Below, piece by piece: positions 54,584 through 62,216 of a stretch of 64,000 bases of DNA. The number at the start of each line of letters is the position of its first letter. The first letter of the stretch is position 1. The position numbers were made by a program, and so were the translations under genes. This DNA comes from VKMB-3413 sp041027365 (GTDB taxonomy: Bacteria > Pseudomonadota > Alphaproteobacteria > Rhizobiales > Rhizobiaceae), in NCBI RefSeq assembly GCF_041027365.1, contig NZ_JBFTEH010000001.1, forward strand, positions 496,001 to 560,000, written 5' to 3'. The notes under the pieces are model-generated. The model worked only from the letters and a program-made list of their open reading frames with translations. It made no database searches and was not told the DNA's origin.

Positions 54584-55906
54584 ATGTTCAACGATCTCGC
54601 TCTCGGGCTGGGCGGTCTCCTCGTCCTTCTGTTCCTGATCGCCGTGCGCGTGCCGATCGCCTACACGATGATCCTCGTCGGCATCGGCGGGACGATCCTG
54701 CAGTCAGGCCCGCTGATCCTGCTCAACCAGCTGAAGGATCTCGCCTACTCGCAGTTCTCGAACTACGACCTGTCGGTCCTGCCGATGTTCATCCTGATGG
54801 GCGGGCTCGCCTCGCGCTGCGGCCTCTCGCGCGATCTCTTCCGCGCCGCCAATGCCTGGCTCGGCCGGTTCCGCGGCGGCGTCGCCATGGCGGCGATCGC
54901 CGCCTGCGCCGGCTTCGGCGCGCTCTGCGGCTCCTCCACCGCCACCGCCTCGACCATGGGTCAGGTGGCCCTGCCGGAACTCAGGCGCTACAAGTTCGCG
55001 CCCTCGCTCGCCACCGGCACGATCGCCGCCGGCGGCACGCTCGGCATCCTGATTCCGCCGTCGGTGGTGCTGATCGTCTACGCCATCATCGTCGAGACCA
55101 ACATCGTCACCATGTTCGCGGCGGCGCTCATCCCCGGGCTGATCGCCACGGTGTTCTTCATGCTGACGGTGGCGATCTACGTCCGCATGGTGCCGGGATC
55201 GGGACCGGAGGGACAGGCGGTGCCGCGCGGCGAGCTGGTCGCGGCGAGCCTTGCCGTCATCCCGGTCGCGGTGATCTTCGGCGTCGTCATCGGCGGCATC
55301 TATGCCGGCATCTACAATCCGACCGCTGCGGCGGCGATCGGCGTCTTCCTGGTGGCTCTCTACGGCTTCGGCCTCGGCCGGCTCAGCTTCGGCGGGTTCC
55401 TCGACGCGCTGCTGGAGACAGCGCGCACCTCGGGCATGATCTTCCTCATCCTGCTCGGCGCGGAACTCCTGAAGATCTTCATGGCGAGGGCCGGCGTGCC
55501 GCAGGCGGCGGCGGACTACCTGCAGACCTCCGGGCTCGGGCCGTTCGGCGTGCTGACGCTGATCATCATCGTCTTCCTGATCTTCGGCTGCCTGATGGAC
55601 TCGCTGTCGATGGTGATCCTGGCGATCCCGTTCTTCTGGCCGGTGGTCGCCGGCCTCGACTTCGGCCTGTCGCCGGACGACACCAAGATCTGGTTCGGCA
55701 TCATCATCCTGATCGTCGTCGAGCTCGGCCTCATCACCCCGCCCGTCGGCCTGAACGTCTTCATCATCAACTCGCTGGCGCCGGACGTGCCGATGCGCCA
55801 GACCTTCAAGGGCGTGATGCCGTTCTTCGCCTCGGAGATCCTGCGGGTGACCTTGCTCGTCGCCTTCCCGTCGATCTCCCTGCTTCTGCCGCGCCTGCTG
55901 CACTGA
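54584..55906 (+). CDS. TRAP transporter large permease (DctM family)
   Basis: A 440-residue membrane protein with about 12 helices that carries the sodium/substrate translocation pathway. Marks include FLIAVRVPIAYTMILVGIGGTIL, PLFMLMG-like LPMFILMGGLASRCGLSRDLFRAANAWLG, the CGSSTATASTMGQVALPELRRYKF loop, and TIAAGGTLGILIPPSVVLIVYAI, the conserved GGTLGILIPPS motif. The end contains GLITPPVGLNVFIINSLAPDVP. Final gene of the TRAP operon. Confidence 0.93.
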   Translation: MFNDLALGLGGLLVLLFLIAVRVPIAYTMILVGIGGTILQSGPLILLNQLKDLAYSQFSNYDLSVLPMFILMGGLASRCGLSRDLFRAANAWLGRFRGGVAMAAIAACAGFGALCGSSTATASTMGQVALPELRRYKFAPSLATGTIAAGGTLGILIPPSVVLIVYAIIVETNIVTMFAAALIPGLIATVFFMLTVAIYVRMVPGSGPEGQAVPRGELVAASLAVIPVAVIFGVVIGGIYAGIYNPTAAAAIGVFLVALYGFGLGRLSFGGFLDALLETARTSGMIFLILLGAELLKIFMARAGVPQAAADYLQTSGLGPFGVLTLIIIVFLIFGCLMDSLSMVILAIPFFWPVVAGLDFGLSPDDTKIWFGIIILIVVELGLITPPVGLNVFIINSLAPDVPMRQTFKGVMPFFASEILRVTLLVAFPSISLLLPRLLH

Positions 55907-55934
55907 CGCTCGCCGGCCGGGACCGCGCCGTCCG

Positions 55935-56444
55935 TCAGGCGCCGGTAAGCGGAAACGCGCCGGCAGGCTCCCAGGGTCCGCTGCGATAGTGCCAGAGGAG
56001 AAGGCCGACGCCCTGCGCCTCGAACGGTTCGAAGGCCGTCGAGAGGGTCTCGAAGGTCCGGCGCGCCGTCTCGGGCGCCACCTTGTTCTGGATGGTGATG
56101 TGCGGGGCGAAGCGCTGGCGGTCCTGCGGCGTCAGCCAAAGCGCGAACTCGGCGGCGAGCCGGGCGCGAAGCGCCTGAAGGGCCGGGGACGCGACGGCAT
56201 AGGCCGAGCCGCGCCCGAGAAAGCGCAGGCCGGCGATCGCCAGAGGAATCGGGCCGGCCGATGCGGCGGCGCTGGAAAGGCAGGCGGTGACGGCGCCGAG
56301 TTCATCGCCGGGCAGCTTGTGGAAGAGCGTCAGATGCGCCGGGATGACGTTGCGCTCCGGCGGAAAATGCGCGCGGCGCATGGCATCGACATGGGCGAAC
56401 GTCCCGGCGTCCAGCGCCAGTGTCAGGATCAGCGGATCGGTCAT
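55935..56444 (-). CDS. 2'-5' RNA ligase/cyclic phosphodiesterase family protein
   Basis: A 169-residue member of the 2H phosphoesterase superfamily. The two defining HxTx-type motifs are HLTLFHKL (about residue 39) and HITIQNKV (about 114), which place the paired catalytic histidines. The start is close to LILTLALDAGTFAHVDAMRRAHFPPERNVIPAH, typical of ThpR-like proteins. Likely acts on 2',3'-cyclic phosphate RNA ends; the in vivo substrate is unknown. Convergent with the TRAP operon; AAAGGG precedes the start. Confidence 0.82.
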   Translation of the reverse strand: MTDPLILTLALDAGTFAHVDAMRRAHFPPERNVIPAHLTLFHKLPGDELGAVTACLSSAAASAGPIPLAIAGLRFLGRGSAYAVASPALQALRARLAAEFALWLTPQDRQRFAPHITIQNKVAPETARRTFETLSTAFEPFEAQGVGLLLWHYRSGPWEPAGAFPLTGA

Positions 56445-56541
56445 CAGCCCTTTTCACCGGCCTCTCTCGCGACAGCGCCCCCGGACGGGCCGGAGGCGCT
56501 GTTCGACATGGCAGAGGGCTGGAAGCAACCGGCGGGAAGGC

Positions 56542-57834
56542 TCAGTTGCCCGAAACGCCGGCATCGCCGGAACCGCCCGTGCCGCCCGCCGACCCGGCAT
56601 CCGGGTTCGTCATATCGCCGTCGTTCGGCACGGCGCCGTTGTCGTCCTCCTGGTCGACGTCGTTGGCCGACACGGTCATCGACAGCACCTTCGGCAGGGT
56701 CTGCGGCGCGCCCATCGCGGCGCCCATGATCTGCATGGCCGGGACCGGCTTGTCCGGCTCGATCGAGATCGACAGCGACTGCGGGTCCTTCAGGAAGGTG
56801 GTGACCGCGTTGGTGACTTCCTGCTGGAAATCCGGGTTCTGCAGATAGGAGAGGAGCGGCGGCAGCATGCCGGTCAGCTGCTGGATCAGCTGCTCCTTGG
56901 TCATGCCGTTCTGCTGGGCGTAGTAGGTCAGAAGCTTGTCGGCGAGCGAATCGTCGGAATAGACGAGGTCGGCCGAGTTCAGCGACAGCTGCGACATCAG
57001 GCCCATCATCGCCATGCCGGCCGCCTGCTTGCCTTCCGGGCTCGCCGCCATCTGCTTCTGCATGTCCTGCATCGACTTGATGAAGGCCGGGGTATAGCCG
57101 GACATGGCATAGGAGAAGCTGAGGTCGCCGGCGTTCTCGATGTCGATCTCGAACGGGTCGAGGCCGAGCAGCCCCTTCTGCGGATCCCAGCTGGCGCTGC
57201 CGCCGATCGTGCCGCTCACTGTGTCGTAGCCGAGATCGTGCATGCGCTTGGCCGTCTCGGGATCGCCATTGGCGAAATTTGCCTTGAACGTGCCGAAGTC
57301 GATGTCCGAGGCGAGCACGCCGTCCTTGCCGAGCGAATTGGCGATCGAGGCGTCGGTGAGGTCGAAGACCGGCTTGCCGCCCTTTTCGACATGCAGCGAG
57401 CCGAGCCCGGCGCGGTCGAAATAGACGTCGGTGAACTGCAGGGCGGCGGGCACGTCCTTCGCCTGCGTGCCGACCAGCTGCACGCCCTCGATGGTCATGC
57501 CCTTGACCGTCGTGTGGGTGTCCTTCTCGGTCACGTCGATGTCGGCGATCGGGATGCGCTTGACCGTCCAGCCCTCCTCGGTGGACCCGGTCACGCCCTC
57601 GAAGGTGATGTCGCCGACCTTGCCCTTGTCGCCGCTGCTGGCGAGGGTCATGCCTTTCAGCACGACGTTATCGCCCTGAGCCTCGGCGCTGTCGTAGGAG
57701 AGGTCGACGTTCTGCTGGGCCGCCACCGCCTTGAGCCGGGTCGCGAACGCCTGCGCGTCGACCGCGAAGGCGGAAGTCGAGCCGAGAAGGAGAAGCAGCG
57801 TGGCGGCTGCCGGTACCGAAGTCTTGAAGCGCAT
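56542..57834 (-). CDS. Exported protein of unknown function
   Basis: A 430-residue protein I do not recognise. Residues 1-24 form a Sec signal peptide (ending AFA before VDAQAFATRL). The middle consists of beta-rich, repeat-like segments with a recurring pattern of an amphipathic strand, DITFEGVTG, PIADIDVTEKDTHTTVKGMTIEGVQL, QFTDVYFDRAGLGSLHVEKGGKPVFDLTDASI, reminiscent of envelope lipid-transfer or DUF945-like proteins. A Met/Gln-rich helical part follows (about 235-330). The C-terminus is a Gly/Asp/Ser-rich tail (NPDAGSAGGTGGSGDAG). No lipobox Cys and no cysteine at all is visible. Its gene stands alone; the function is open. Confidence 0.75.
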   Translation of the reverse strand: MRFKTSVPAAATLLLLLGSTSAFAVDAQAFATRLKAVAAQQNVDLSYDSAEAQGDNVVLKGMTLASSGDKGKVGDITFEGVTGSTEEGWTVKRIPIADIDVTEKDTHTTVKGMTIEGVQLVGTQAKDVPAALQFTDVYFDRAGLGSLHVEKGGKPVFDLTDASIANSLGKDGVLASDIDFGTFKANFANGDPETAKRMHDLGYDTVSGTIGGSASWDPQKGLLGLDPFEIDIENAGDLSFSYAMSGYTPAFIKSMQDMQKQMAASPEGKQAAGMAMMGLMSQLSLNSADLVYSDDSLADKLLTYYAQQNGMTKEQLIQQLTGMLPPLLSYLQNPDFQQEVTNAVTTFLKDPQSLSISIEPDKPVPAMQIMGAAMGAPQTLPKVLSMTVSANDVDQEDDNGAVPNDGDMTNPDAGSAGGTGGSGDAGVSGN

Positions 57835-58091
57835 GAAGAACCCTTTTTCCTGGCCATTGAGCCGCCACTCCCGCGCGGCCGGCCGTTGCCCTTGTTGGCA
57901 TTCTATTGCGGACGTGGCGCCAATCTATGACGGACGACACACAGCGAGAAGGGGAGCGCTCGCGAAACGGTTTACCGCCGACATCGCCGGTTCGGCGAAA
58001 AGTGCGGGGACGAAAGCGCCTGGAATGAAAAGGCTGGGGAAAGCTGCGTTCTGCTCTTGTTCTCTCGGCACGACTGCTCTAGTCGGAGGCC

Positions 58092-60344
58092 ATGGGTAAG
58101 GCAGCCGAACCGCCGATGGACGGCGGCGACATCGAACCGATCGACCTGAAGGCGGCGCTCGAGGAGCGCTACCTCGCCTATGCCTTGTCGACGATCATGG
58201 GCCGGGCTCTGCCGGACGTGCGCGACGGGCTGAAGCCGGTGCACCGCCGGATCGTCCACGCCATGCGCGTCCTGCGGCTCGACCCCGGCCAGGGCTACAA
58301 GAAATGCGCCCGCATCGTCGGCGACGTGATGGGCAAGTTCCATCCGCATGGCGATGCCGCGATCTACGACGCCATGGTGCGCCTCGCCCAGGATTTCTCG
58401 GTCCGCTATCCGCTGATCGACGGGCAGGGCAATTTCGGCAATGTCGACGGCGATAGCGCCGCGGCGATGCGCTACACCGAGGCGCGGATGACCGATGTCG
58501 CGATGCTGCTCCTGCGCGGCATCGACGAGGACGCGGTCGACTTCCGCCCGACCTACAACGAGGAGGACGAGGAGCCGGTGGTGCTGCCCGGCGCCTTCCC
58601 GAACCTCCTCGCCAACGGCTCGTCGGGCATCGCCGTCGGCATGGCGACCTCGATCCCGCCGCACAACGCCGCCGAGCTTTGCGACGCCGCGCTGAAGCTG
58701 ATCGAGACCCCGGACGCGACCACCGACCAGCTGCTGCGCTTCGTGCAGGGGCCGGACTTTCCGACCGGCGGCGTCGTCGTCGACAGCCAGGCCGCGATCC
58801 GCGAAGCCTACGAGACCGGCCGCGGCGGTTTCCGCGTCCGGGCGCGCTGGGAGAAGGAGGATGTCGGCCGCGGCAACTGGGTGGTCGTGGTCACCGAGAT
58901 CCCCTACCAGGTGCAGAAGTCGAAGCTGATCGAGAAGATCGCCGAGCTGCTGCAGGCCCGCAAGCTGCCGCTCCTCGCCGACATCCGCGACGAGTCGGCC
59001 GAGGATGTTCGCGTGGTGATCGAGCCGCGCAGCCGCACGGTCGATCCCGAGATCCTGATGGAATCGCTGTTCCGGCTGACGGACTTCGAGACCCGCATCC
59101 CGCTCAACATGAACGTCCTCTCCGGCGGCAAGGTGCCGAAGGTGCTGTCGCTGAAGGAGGCGCTGTCGGAATGGCTGGCGCACCAGCGCGAGGTGCTGGT
59201 GCGGCGCGCCCGCCACCGCCTGGCGCAGATCGAGCGGCGGCTGGAGATCGTCGCGGGCTACCTCGTCGCCTTCCTCAACATCGACGAGGTGATCCGCATC
59301 ATCCGCGAGGAGGACGAGCCGAAGGCGGTCATGATGCGGCGCTTCGAGCTGACCGACGTGCAGGCCGAGGCGATCCTCAACATGCGCCTGCGCTCGCTGA
59401 GGAAGCTGGAGGAGTTCGAGCTGAAGCGCGAGTTCGACGCGCTGACCGTCGAGAAGGCCGAGAAGGAGGCGCTGCTCGGCTCGGACGAGCAGCAGTGGAG
59501 CGCCATCGCCGCCGAGGTCCGGGAGGTTCGCGAGACCTTCTCCAAGAAGACCAGGCTCGGTAAGCGCCGGACGATGTTCGCCGACGCGCCGAACCATGCG
59601 CTGGACGACATCCAGACGGCGCTGATCGAGAAGGAGCCGGTCACCGTCGTCCTGTCGCAGAAAGGCTTCCTGCGCGGCATGAAGGGCCACCTGACCGATC
59701 CCGCCGCGCTCTCCTTCCGCGAGGGCGACGGGCTGAAGCTCGCCTTCCACGCCATGACGACGGACAAGCTGATCTTCCTGTCGACCGGCGGCCGGGCGTT
59801 CACGCTGTCCGCCGACAAGCTGCCGGGCGGGCGCGGGCAGGGCGAGCCGATCCGCCTGGCGGTCGAGATGGACGACGACCAGGACATCGCCACCGGCTTC
59901 GTCGCGGATCCCGAGCGGCTGCGGCTGCTCGTCGCCTCCGACGGCAACGGCTTCGTCGCGAGCGAAGCGGAGATGCTGTCGGCGACGCGCAAGGGCAAGC
60001 AGCTCGTCAACATCTCCGGCAAGCAGGCGCTGCGCTTCGCCGTTCCGGTCGGCGAGGGGAACTTCGTCGCGATCGTCGGCGAGAACCGCAAGCTGCTCGT
60101 CTTCCCGCTTTCCCAGGTGCCGCAGATGGCGCGGGGCAAGGGCGTGCGCCTGCAGCGCTACAAGGACGGCGGCGTCTCCGACGTGACCGTCTTCAAGATG
60201 GCGGACGGGCTCAGCTGGACGGATTCCGCTGGCCGCAGCTTCACCCGGGCGGAGGCGGAGCTGCTGGAATGGCGCGGCGACCGCGCCCAGGCCGGCCGGC
60301 TCGTGCCGAAGGGTTTCCCGAAGTCGAACAAGTTCGTCGGCTGA
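58092..60344 (+). CDS. parC: DNA topoisomerase IV subunit A
   Basis: Decatenates daughter chromosomes with ParE. The 750-residue protein starts in the breakage-reunion domain: LEERYLAYALSTIMGRALPDVRDGLKPVHRRIVHAM, KKCARIVGDVMGKFHPHGD, and the catalytic Tyr128 in MRYTEARM. The C-terminal beta-pinwheel is short (about residues 500-750) and lacks the GyrA box, which identifies ParC rather than GyrA. The ATG follows CGGAGG. It converges on the MarR-GNAT gene. Confidence 0.95.
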   Translation: MGKAAEPPMDGGDIEPIDLKAALEERYLAYALSTIMGRALPDVRDGLKPVHRRIVHAMRVLRLDPGQGYKKCARIVGDVMGKFHPHGDAAIYDAMVRLAQDFSVRYPLIDGQGNFGNVDGDSAAAMRYTEARMTDVAMLLLRGIDEDAVDFRPTYNEEDEEPVVLPGAFPNLLANGSSGIAVGMATSIPPHNAAELCDAALKLIETPDATTDQLLRFVQGPDFPTGGVVVDSQAAIREAYETGRGGFRVRARWEKEDVGRGNWVVVVTEIPYQVQKSKLIEKIAELLQARKLPLLADIRDESAEDVRVVIEPRSRTVDPEILMESLFRLTDFETRIPLNMNVLSGGKVPKVLSLKEALSEWLAHQREVLVRRARHRLAQIERRLEIVAGYLVAFLNIDEVIRIIREEDEPKAVMMRRFELTDVQAEAILNMRLRSLRKLEEFELKREFDALTVEKAEKEALLGSDEQQWSAIAAEVREVRETFSKKTRLGKRRTMFADAPNHALDDIQTALIEKEPVTVVLSQKGFLRGMKGHLTDPAALSFREGDGLKLAFHAMTTDKLIFLSTGGRAFTLSADKLPGGRGQGEPIRLAVEMDDDQDIATGFVADPERLRLLVASDGNGFVASEAEMLSATRKGKQLVNISGKQALRFAVPVGEGNFVAIVGENRKLLVFPLSQVPQMARGKGVRLQRYKDGGVSDVTVFKMADGLSWTDSAGRSFTRAEAELLEWRGDRAQAGRLVPKGFPKSNKFVG

Positions 60345-60405
60345 CGGCACCACGGCGCCCGTGCCGCACGGCTTCAGTCTGGCCACATGCGCGGTGGGCG
60401 CGGCT

Positions 60406-60429
60406 GGTGCCGGACCCTCGTCCGGCACC
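60406..60429. terminator. Bidirectional hairpin between parC and the MarR-GNAT gene
   Basis: Perfect 10-bp stem GGTGCCGGAC / GTCCGGCACC (60406-60415, 60420-60429) with loop cctc, placed between the two convergent genes. No U tract. Confidence 0.5.
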
Positions 60430-60432
60430 GCC

Positions 60433-61308
60433 TCACAGCCGTTTCTCAAAGAAGATGTCGGGATAGGGATCGTCGTTGAACCGGTCGATCTCGGTCCAGC
60501 CGGTGCGGCGGTAGAGCTGCACCGCCTCGGGCAGGGCGCTGTTGGTGTCGAGCCGCAGGACTGCGACGCCGAGGCTCGTCGCGGCGGTCTCCGCGGCCCC
60601 CATCAGGCGCCGCGCGAGACCGAGGCCGCGTGCGGCGGGCGAGACCCAAAGCCGCTTGATCTCGCCGCTGTCGCCGCCGGAACCCTTCAGCCCGACGCAG
60701 CCGATCGGCAGGCCGTCCGACATAGCCAGCAGGAAGACGCCGCGCGGGCGGATCATGTCGCGCGCCTCCGGGTCCCGCGACAGGGAGACGTCGAAACCGC
60801 GCGCGAAGCGCCGGCCGAGTTCGGCGTAGTACTCGCCGAGACAGTAGCGGGAATCATCGTGCCGCGGGTCGGCTTCCTCGATCGCGATCCGCTCGCGGCC
60901 GAGCGCCGAGGCGACGAGGTCCATCGCCGCCAGCAGCGCCTCGGGATGCGGATGGACGGCGAGCAGCGTCTCCGCCCGCTCGTCGGACAGCCGCTCATAG
61001 GCCTGGAATTCCGCCGCGCCCGTCTCGGTCAGCTGCGCCACCCGCCGGCGCGCATCCTCCGGGTGTGGCTGCGTCTCGATCAGTCCCTCGTCCTCCAGCT
61101 GGCGCAGCAGCCGGCTCATCAGGCCGGAGTCGAGTCCGAGATAGTCCCGCACCGCTGCGACGTCCGTGCGACCGTGACCGATGGCGTTGAGCACGCGGGC
61201 GACGCCGAGCGGCCGGCCGCGGCCGAGGAAGGATTCGTCCAGCGCGCCGACCTCGGAGGTGACGGCGCGGCTGAAGCGGCGGAAGCGGGAGACGGGGTCG
61301 TGCGACAT
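60433..61308 (-). CDS. MarR-GNAT fusion: HTH regulator with N-acetyltransferase domain
   Basis: A 291-residue fusion. Residues 1-140 form a MarR winged helix (GVARVLNAIGHGRTDVAAVRDYLGLDSGLMSRLLRQLEDEGLIETQPHPEDARRRVAQLTETG). Residues 150-291 form a GNAT domain with the acetyl-CoA loop in IKRLWVSPAARGLGLARRLM and NSALPEAVQLYRRTGWTEI. Such fusions are known but their substrates are not. The DNA-binding half is complete, so it is likely a regulator whose acetyltransferase part senses or modifies a ligand. A 20-bp perfect palindrome lies two bases upstream of the start codon, leaving no room for a ribosome site; leaderless or palindrome-embedded initiation is implied. Confidence 0.87.
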   Translation of the reverse strand: MSHDPVSRFRRFSRAVTSEVGALDESFLGRGRPLGVARVLNAIGHGRTDVAAVRDYLGLDSGLMSRLLRQLEDEGLIETQPHPEDARRRVAQLTETGAAEFQAYERLSDERAETLLAVHPHPEALLAAMDLVASALGRERIAIEEADPRHDDSRYCLGEYYAELGRRFARGFDVSLSRDPEARDMIRPRGVFLLAMSDGLPIGCVGLKGSGGDSGEIKRLWVSPAARGLGLARRLMGAAETAATSLGVAVLRLDTNSALPEAVQLYRRTGWTEIDRFNDDPYPDIFFEKRL

Positions 61309-61310
61309 GA

Positions 61311-61330
61311 TATCTGACTTAAGTCAGATA
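61311..61330. promoter_or_regulatory. 20-bp perfect palindrome at the start of the MarR-GNAT gene
   Basis: TATCTGACTTAAGTCAGATA is fully self-complementary, two bases upstream of the ATG. Length, symmetry and position are those of a MarR autoregulatory operator. Confidence 0.8.
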
Positions 61331-61450
61331 AAATCGCCGGTCAATCACCTTCGGTGGGGCCGCGCAGAAGGGGTCGCCGATCGCGCAGCCTGCGCTGCCG
61401 GCAGGCCGACGACGGCTTCATGTCCATGCTGATCTGAAAGGGGCGGCTTC

Positions 61451-62200
61451 TCAGCCCTCGAAGCGTTCCCAGCCCTTGGCGGCGAGGTGTTCCTGCGGCT
61501 GGAAGCGGATCTTGTAGTCCATCTTGCGCGAGCCGTTCACCCAATAGCCGAGATAGAGGTAGGGCAGGCCGAGCTGCCGGGTCCGCTCGATATGGTCGAG
61601 GATCATATAGGTGCCGAGGCTGCGGTCCTGCGCATCGGGGTCATAGAAGGAGTAGACCATCGACATGCCGTCGCTCATCACGTCGGAGAGCGCGACGGCC
61701 ATCAGCCTGCCGTCGGAGCGGCGCGAGAAGGACGAGTCGGGCCCGCGCTTGCGGTACTGGATCAGCCGCGTCTCGACCTGGCTGTCCTCGACCATCATGG
61801 CGTAGTCGAGAACGCTCATTTCCGACATGCCGCCGCGCGCGTGGCGGGCGTCGAGATAGCTGCGGAACAGCGAATACTGCTCGCTCGTGGGCTCAGGGCG
61901 GCCGGCGCGGCCGATCAGGTCGGCATTGCGCGACAGCACCCGGCGCATCGACCGACCCGGCTTGAACTCGTCGACGAGGATGCGGACCGAGACGCAGGCG
62001 CGGCAGCGCTCGCAAGCCGGTCGGTACGCGATGTTCTGGCTGCGGCGGAAGCCGCCCTGGGAGAGGAGGTCGAGCAGCGCCGGGGCGCGTTCGCCGACCA
62101 GGTGTGTGAACACCTTCCGCTCCGCCTGTCCGGGCAGATACGGGCATGGCGAGGGGGAGGTGAGAAAGAACTGCGGCGTCTGCGGATGATGCACTGTCAC
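61451..62200 (-). CDS. bpt: Aspartate/glutamate leucyltransferase (Bpt), N-end rule
   Basis: Transfers Leu from Leu-tRNA to proteins with N-terminal Asp or Glu, marking them for ClpS-ClpAP. The 249-residue protein shows PCPYLPGQAERKVFTHLVG, RRSQNIAYRPACERCRACVSVRILVDEFKPGRSMRR, YSLFRSYLDARHARGGMSEM and YLYLGYWVNGSRKMDYKIRFQPQE, all family-specific, with the Cys cluster of Bpt/Ate enzymes. I place the start at GTG 62200, 5 bases after GAGGGAGGA, rather than at ATG 62242, which lies inside the neighbouring transporter gene. It is 16 bases downstream of that transporter on the same strand. Confidence 0.92.
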   Translation of the reverse strand: MTVHHPQTPQFFLTSPSPCPYLPGQAERKVFTHLVGERAPALLDLLSQGGFRRSQNIAYRPACERCRACVSVRILVDEFKPGRSMRRVLSRNADLIGRAGRPEPTSEQYSLFRSYLDARHARGGMSEMSVLDYAMMVEDSQVETRLIQYRKRGPDSSFSRRSDGRLMAVALSDVMSDGMSMVYSFYDPDAQDRSLGTYMILDHIERTRQLGLPYLYLGYWVNGSRKMDYKIRFQPQEHLAAKGWERFEG

Positions 62201-62216
62201 GGCCGGCCGTCCTCCC

